NCBI GenBank assembly: GCA_900757335.1
Contig: CAAENL010000014.1
Span: 1 to 8,544, forward strand
DNA length: 8,544 nt
Origin: Clostridia bacterium
Lineage (GTDB): Bacteria; Bacillota; Clostridia; Oscillospirales; Acutalibacteraceae
Reading direction: 5' to 3'
A model generated the notes under the pieces. It did no database searches and was not told the DNA's origin. It saw only the letters and a list, made by a program, of their open reading frames with translations. Made by a program: the position numbers and the translations under genes. Below are positions 5,185-8,544 of this stretch, in pieces; positions within the stretch are counted from its first letter, which is position 1; each line of letters starts with the position of its first letter.

Positions 5185-7059
5185 TCAATCCTCCTGCAAT
5201 TTATTAGTATCTTCGGACGGATTTCCATCCATCATGTTATAGAACTGTTCTTCATTCATTTTTTCGTTTTCAATCAAAAAGCTTGCAACTTCATGAAGCT
5301 TTTCAATGTTGTCTGATAATATTTTTTCTGATGACGAAAAACAGCCTGTAATTATTCTGTTTACTTCTTCATCGATTTTTGAAGCAGTGGTTTCGGAATA
5401 ATTTTTTACGTGGCCCATATCTCTTCCTATGAATATCTCGTCGTCGCCCGAATCATAAACAATGGGTCCTAGAACATCGCTCATTCCGTAACGCGTAACC
5501 ATTGAACGTGCAATGGAAGTAGCTCTTTGCAAATCGCTTGAAGCACCTGTTGAAACATCGTTGAAAATTAACTTTTCCGCTGCCATGCCTCCGAGAAGGA
5601 CTATTATTCTTTCTAACATCTTGTTTTTGAACATATAGCTTTCGTCTTTTTCGGGTAAAGAAAGCGTATATCCGCCCGCATTTCCTCTGGGGATAATGGA
5701 TATTTCATGAACTTTATCCTGCGTCTTGCAAAAATACGTTGCAAGTGCATGACCGCCTTCATGATATGAAGTATGTTTTTTGTCCTCGTCAGTCAGTATT
5801 CTCGATTTTTTTTCAGGTCCCATAGAAACTTTCGCTATGGATTCTTCAATTTCTTCCATGGTTATGGCTTTAATGCCGTTTCTTACCGCTAAAATAGCAG
5901 ATTCATTCAGCAAATTTTCCAAATCAGCACCGGTAAATCCGGCTGTTGTTTTTGCAATGGTTTTTAAGCTTACATCAGGTGCAAACGGTTTACCTCTTGC
6001 ATGAACTTTTAAGATTTCTTCTCTGCCTTTCATATCAGGGTATCCGACTGTAATTTGTCTGTCGAATCTTCCCGGGCGAACAAGTGCTGGGTCGAGTATA
6101 TCGAATCTGTTTGTTGCGGCGATTACTATTACGCCTTCGTTTTTACCGAATCCGTCCATCTCGACCAAAAGCTGATTAAGGGTTTGTTCTTTTTCGTCAT
6201 GACCTCCGCCTAAGCCTGCTCCTCTTTTGCGACCTACGGCGTCGATTTCATCTATAAATATTACACAAGGAGAATTTTTCTTTGCCTGTTCAAACAGATC
6301 CCTGACTCTTGAAGCTCCGACTCCTACGAACATTTCGACAAAATCAGAACCCGACATCGAAAAAAATGGAACTTTTGCTTCTCCTGCAACGGCACGTGCA
6401 AGCAAAGTTTTACCTGTACCCGGAGGGCCTACAAGCAAGAATCCTTTTGGAATGCGTGCTCCCAATTCATTGTACTTTTTAGGATTTTTAAGAAAATCCA
6501 CTATTTCCGCAAGTTCGGCTTTTTCTTCATCCGCTCCTGCTACGTCGTCAAAAGTAACTTTGTGCTTTTCTTTAGCCATATCTTTAATTTTTGCTTTTCC
6601 GAAACTCATTTGACGGTTCGGGTCGCTTATTATGCTTATTTTACGCAAAAATATCCATCCGGCAATTCCGAGAATTATAACAGGAAGTATTATAAACATA
6701 AAAGCATTTAATATCCACGAAGTGTCCGCAGGTTTGGTAAGGTTATAAACCATTGGAGAGTCAGGATTTTCCTTGTTATACTCATCAACGTAATCCTTGA
6801 TATCAGTGTACATAACATTAACGCTTGGAGCAGTATAGTAAATTACGTTACCGTCTTTAAGCTTTATCTCCATGTTTCCAGTACCGATATTCATGTCGTA
6901 TTCGACTACCTGATGATTTCTAAATTTATTTACTATCTCCGAATAGTTATATGTTTTAGACGGTATTGCACCGTTTATCATTACAAAAATCAAAATTATA
7001 AGCAAAGGCAAACCTAAAAATGCCGCCATGCTTCGCCACGGGCTGCGGTTGGTTTCCAT
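5185..7059 (-). CDS. ftsH: ATP-dependent zinc metalloprotease FtsH
   Basis: FtsH is a hexameric membrane AAA+ protease that extracts and degrades unassembled membrane proteins and short-lived regulators. The 624-residue protein has membrane segments at about 13-29 and 117-137 flanking an extracytoplasmic domain. The AAA+ module has Walker A GPPGTGKT (211-218), pore motif MFVGVGA (243-249), Walker B VIFIDEID (266-273) and the second region of homology (about 316-334, ending RPGRFDR). The peptidase zinc site is HEGGH (433-437), where many homologs have HEAGH, and the third ligand is Asp509 in SSDLQRAT. The acidic tail is normal. AAGGAG lies 12 bases before the ATG. The gene sits 24 bases after hpt and just before the htrA-like gene; tilS-hpt-ftsH is a conserved order in Bacillota. 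Confidence 0.99.
   Translation of the reverse strand: METNRSPWRSMAAFLGLPLLIILIFVMINGAIPSKTYNYSEIVNKFRNHQVVEYDMNIGTGNMEIKLKDGNVIYYTAPSVNVMYTDIKDYVDEYNKENPDSPMVYNLTKPADTSWILNAFMFIILPVIILGIAGWIFLRKISIISDPNRQMSFGKAKIKDMAKEKHKVTFDDVAGADEEKAELAEIVDFLKNPKKYNELGARIPKGFLLVGPPGTGKTLLARAVAGEAKVPFFSMSGSDFVEMFVGVGASRVRDLFEQAKKNSPCVIFIDEIDAVGRKRGAGLGGGHDEKEQTLNQLLVEMDGFGKNEGVIVIAATNRFDILDPALVRPGRFDRQITVGYPDMKGREEILKVHARGKPFAPDVSLKTIAKTTAGFTGADLENLLNESAILAVRNGIKAITMEEIEESIAKVSMGPEKKSRILTDEDKKHTSYHEGGHALATYFCKTQDKVHEISIIPRGNAGGYTLSLPEKDESYMFKNKMLERIIVLLGGMAAEKLIFNDVSTGASSDLQRATSIARSMVTRYGMSDVLGPIVYDSGDDEIFIGRDMGHVKNYSETTASKIDEEVNRIITGCFSSSEKILSDNIEKLHEVASFLIENEKMNEEQFYNMMDGNPSEDTNKLQED
5190..5195 (-). promoter_or_regulatory. 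Ribosome binding site of the htrA-like gene
   Basis: AGGAGG lies inside the last codons of ftsH and 10 bases before the ATG at 5179. It fixes that start over the TTG at 5188 and implies coupling to ftsH translation. Confidence 0.85.
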
Positions 7060-7083
7060 ATTTTTAATTCACTCCTTTTAATT

Positions 7084-7614
7084 TTATATATATTTGGGAT
7101 TTAAAATACCTATAAAGGGCAAGTTTCTGTACTTTTCGTTGTAATCCATTCCGTATCCTATGACAAAATCGTCGGGAATTTTGTGTCCGACATACTCGGC
7201 TTCTATGTCGGTTTTACGGCAATTGGGTTTATCAAGAAGAGTACATATTTTAATGCTCGCAGGATTGCGAAGTTTAAACATTTCAGTAATGCATTTAAGA
7301 GTATATCCGCTCTCAAGTATATCCTCGACTATCAAAACGTCATAACCTTTTATGTCGATATTCAAATCTTTAAGAATATTTACGTTTCCTCCGCTGTTTT
7401 TGGTTCCCGTATAGCTCGAAACAGACATAAAATCAATTGCACACGGAAGCGTTATTTCACGCATAAGGTCTGCCATAAACAAAACCGAACCTTTAAGCAA
7501 ACTCACAAGCAGCAAGTTTTTATCCTTGTAGTCTTCGCTGATTTGTTTTCCGAGTCTTTTTGCGGTGTCTAACAGTTCTTCTCTGCTAAAAAGAACTTTT
7601 TTTATAAAATCCAT
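7084..7614 (-). CDS. hpt: Hypoxanthine (guanine) phosphoribosyltransferase
   Basis: This enzyme salvages hypoxanthine and guanine by transferring ribose-5-phosphate from PRPP to give IMP and GMP in the cytoplasm. The 176-residue length is normal for bacteria. Visible family features are LLKGSVLFMADL (39-50), the flexible-loop Ser-Tyr (DFMSVSSYTG, 61-70), the PRPP motif VLIVEDILESGYTL (93-106), the base-contacting Lys in LLDKP (126-130) and the purine-recognition stretch DFVIGYGMDYNEKYRNLP (149-166). The PRPP motif has Glu101 where most homologs have the catalytic-base Asp (Asp137 in human HPRT). The ATG is 1 base after the tilS stop, with AAAGGA 9 bases upstream. The tilS-hpt-ftsH arrangement is typical of Bacillota. 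Confidence 0.97.
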   Translation of the reverse strand: MDFIKKVLFSREELLDTAKRLGKQISEDYKDKNLLLVSLLKGSVLFMADLMREITLPCAIDFMSVSSYTGTKNSGGNVNILKDLNIDIKGYDVLIVEDILESGYTLKCITEMFKLRNPASIKICTLLDKPNCRKTDIEAEYVGHKIPDDFVIGYGMDYNEKYRNLPFIGILNPKYI

Positions 7615-7615
7615 A

Positions 7616-8544
7616 TTATCTAATCCTTTCTTTGTATATTATTGCAATTTTTTCGGTATTTTCATCTATCAAATATTTTGCGGATGTTCCCACTCCATCT
7701 ATCCATATTACCTCGTTTCCACAAGCTATCATAGCGGTTTTGTCTCTTAAATTTTCGGCTATTTTAAGCTCGTTCATAAGTTTTTTTACACTCTTTGTAA
7801 CCTTTCTAAACGGAAAAGTAAATTTATCGCCTGAGCGTCGGTTTCTTATCAAACAATTCGGCGGTAATTTATCTAAATCAACAACATTTTTTTTATTTAT
7901 TTTAATGTCGGTATTTGAATATTCCGAAAAAGGTATAACTTTAATTATGATATTTGTTTCTATCTCTGTCAAGTTATTAAAGTCTTTGAGAGGATATTCC
8001 CATTTTAATTTCTCAACGCTCTTTTTTTCATTTTTTTTGCAAATTTTTAACACATCATTTTTGCATATCAAATCTATTGTGTTTGAAAGAGTCACCGCTC
8101 CGCCGTTATCCATAATTTTACAAATCAAATCCACGTATTTTTTTTCAGGAAGTTTGTCGCTGCTTTCTTTAATAATTTTTACCGCCAATCGGCTTTTTAA
8201 ACAAAAGGGCAGTTTCTTAATTTTTTTAGAATTGTACCCGTTTTTTAAATGTACGCTTTCAAGTATTTCGGATGACTTTCTATCAAGATATTTTTCATCT
8301 TCCGAAATCGTTTCAACAGTTCTTGAAACGGATTTTTCAAAATCGGGATTTATTTTCCTTAAAATAGGTATAACATCCAGTCTTATTTTATTTCTTGTGT
8401 AATCTCTTTCAAAATTGGTGCTGTCGTGAATATAATCAATACCGTTATCAAAACAATATTTTTCAATTTCTTCACGAGTAACGTTTATGAGCGGTCGCAC
8501 TATTCGGTCACGTATCGGCGGAATGCCGCAAAGACCTTTCAAAG
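7616..8544 (-). CDS. tilS: tRNA(Ile)-lysidine synthase, N-terminus cut by window edge
   Basis: TilS joins lysine to C34 of the CAU-anticodon tRNA-Ile, switching its decoding from AUG to AUA. About 309 C-terminal residues are present; the N-terminal ATP-binding loop (SGGxDS) lies outside the window, and the TTG near the edge is an internal Leu codon. The visible part begins with the end of the catalytic domain: LKGLCGIPP, IVRPLINVTREEIEKYC, and the DSTNFERDYTRNKIR motif (about 40-54), followed by IPILRKINP. The C-terminal tRNA-binding domain carries RNRRSGDKFTFPF and later KKLMNELKIAENLRDK and VIWIDGVGTS. The middle of the protein is Lys-rich and poorly conserved, which is usual for the family. 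It is the first visible gene of the operon with hpt, ftsH and the htrA-like gene. Confidence 0.97.
   Translation of the reverse strand, partial: LKGLCGIPPIRDRIVRPLINVTREEIEKYCFDNGIDYIHDSTNFERDYTRNKIRLDVIPILRKINPDFEKSVSRTVETISEDEKYLDRKSSEILESVHLKNGYNSKKIKKLPFCLKSRLAVKIIKESSDKLPEKKYVDLICKIMDNGGAVTLSNTIDLICKNDVLKICKKNEKKSVEKLKWEYPLKDFNNLTEIETNIIIKVIPFSEYSNTDIKINKKNVVDLDKLPPNCLIRNRRSGDKFTFPFRKVTKSVKKLMNELKIAENLRDKTAMIACGNEVIWIDGVGTSAKYLIDENTEKIAIIYKERIR

Noticed and set aside
5177..5188. HtrA-like protein starting at TTG 5188
   Set aside because: The TTG is only 1 base from AGGAGG, too close for initiation; the ATG at 5179 is correctly spaced.
6227..6613. Open frame on the plus strand opposite the AAA+ domain of ftsH
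   Set aside because: It is the complement of a highly conserved coding region and shows no domain or ribosome binding site.
7632..8402. Long open frame on the plus strand opposite tilS
   Set aside because: It is antisense to well-conserved TilS sequence, has no recognisable domain, and its hydrophobic Ser/Phe/Leu-rich product is what the complement of a Lys/Glu/Asn-rich AT-rich gene gives.

Overview
The window comes from an AT-rich bacterium, most likely a member of the Clostridia (Bacillota). The basis is the tilS-hpt-ftsH gene order, an infC-rpmI operon with a structured leader and an AUU start codon, strong AGGAGG-type ribosome binding sites and intrinsic terminators. I cannot assign a genus. 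Every gene I can support is on the minus strand, so transcription runs from the high-coordinate end to the low one. I see no rRNA, tRNA, CRISPR array, insertion sequence or origin.

Region 1 (8544 to about 3798) is a tight housekeeping operon: tilS (cut by the window edge), hpt, ftsH and an htrA/degP-like membrane-anchored serine protease. Gaps are 1, 24 and 5 bases, and the unit ends at a good intrinsic terminator. It combines tRNA-Ile lysidine synthesis, purine salvage and two membrane-associated quality-control proteases.

Region 2 (about 3761 to 1157) is a two-gene surface-glycan cassette with its own probable promoter and two adjacent inverted repeats as candidate operators. It encodes a GT8-family glycosyltransferase with an N-terminal membrane anchor, then a Stealth-family hexose-1-phosphate transferase that carries a signal peptide and a C-terminal ricin-type beta-trefoil lectin domain. 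Both catalytic domains are predicted to lie outside the cytoplasm. That is the topology of Golgi enzymes such as human GNPTAB rather than of typical bacterial capsule enzymes, and it is the most unusual thing in the window.

Region 3 (1138 to 1) is the translation operon infC-rpmI, with rplT expected just beyond position 1. It has a consensus-like promoter, a leader of about 190 bases with an L20-leader-like fold and a transcription attenuator, an ATT-initiated IF-3 gene with an unusual C-terminal tail, and a hairpin between infC and rpmI. The glycan cassette has no terminator of its own, so its transcripts should run into the infC attenuator.
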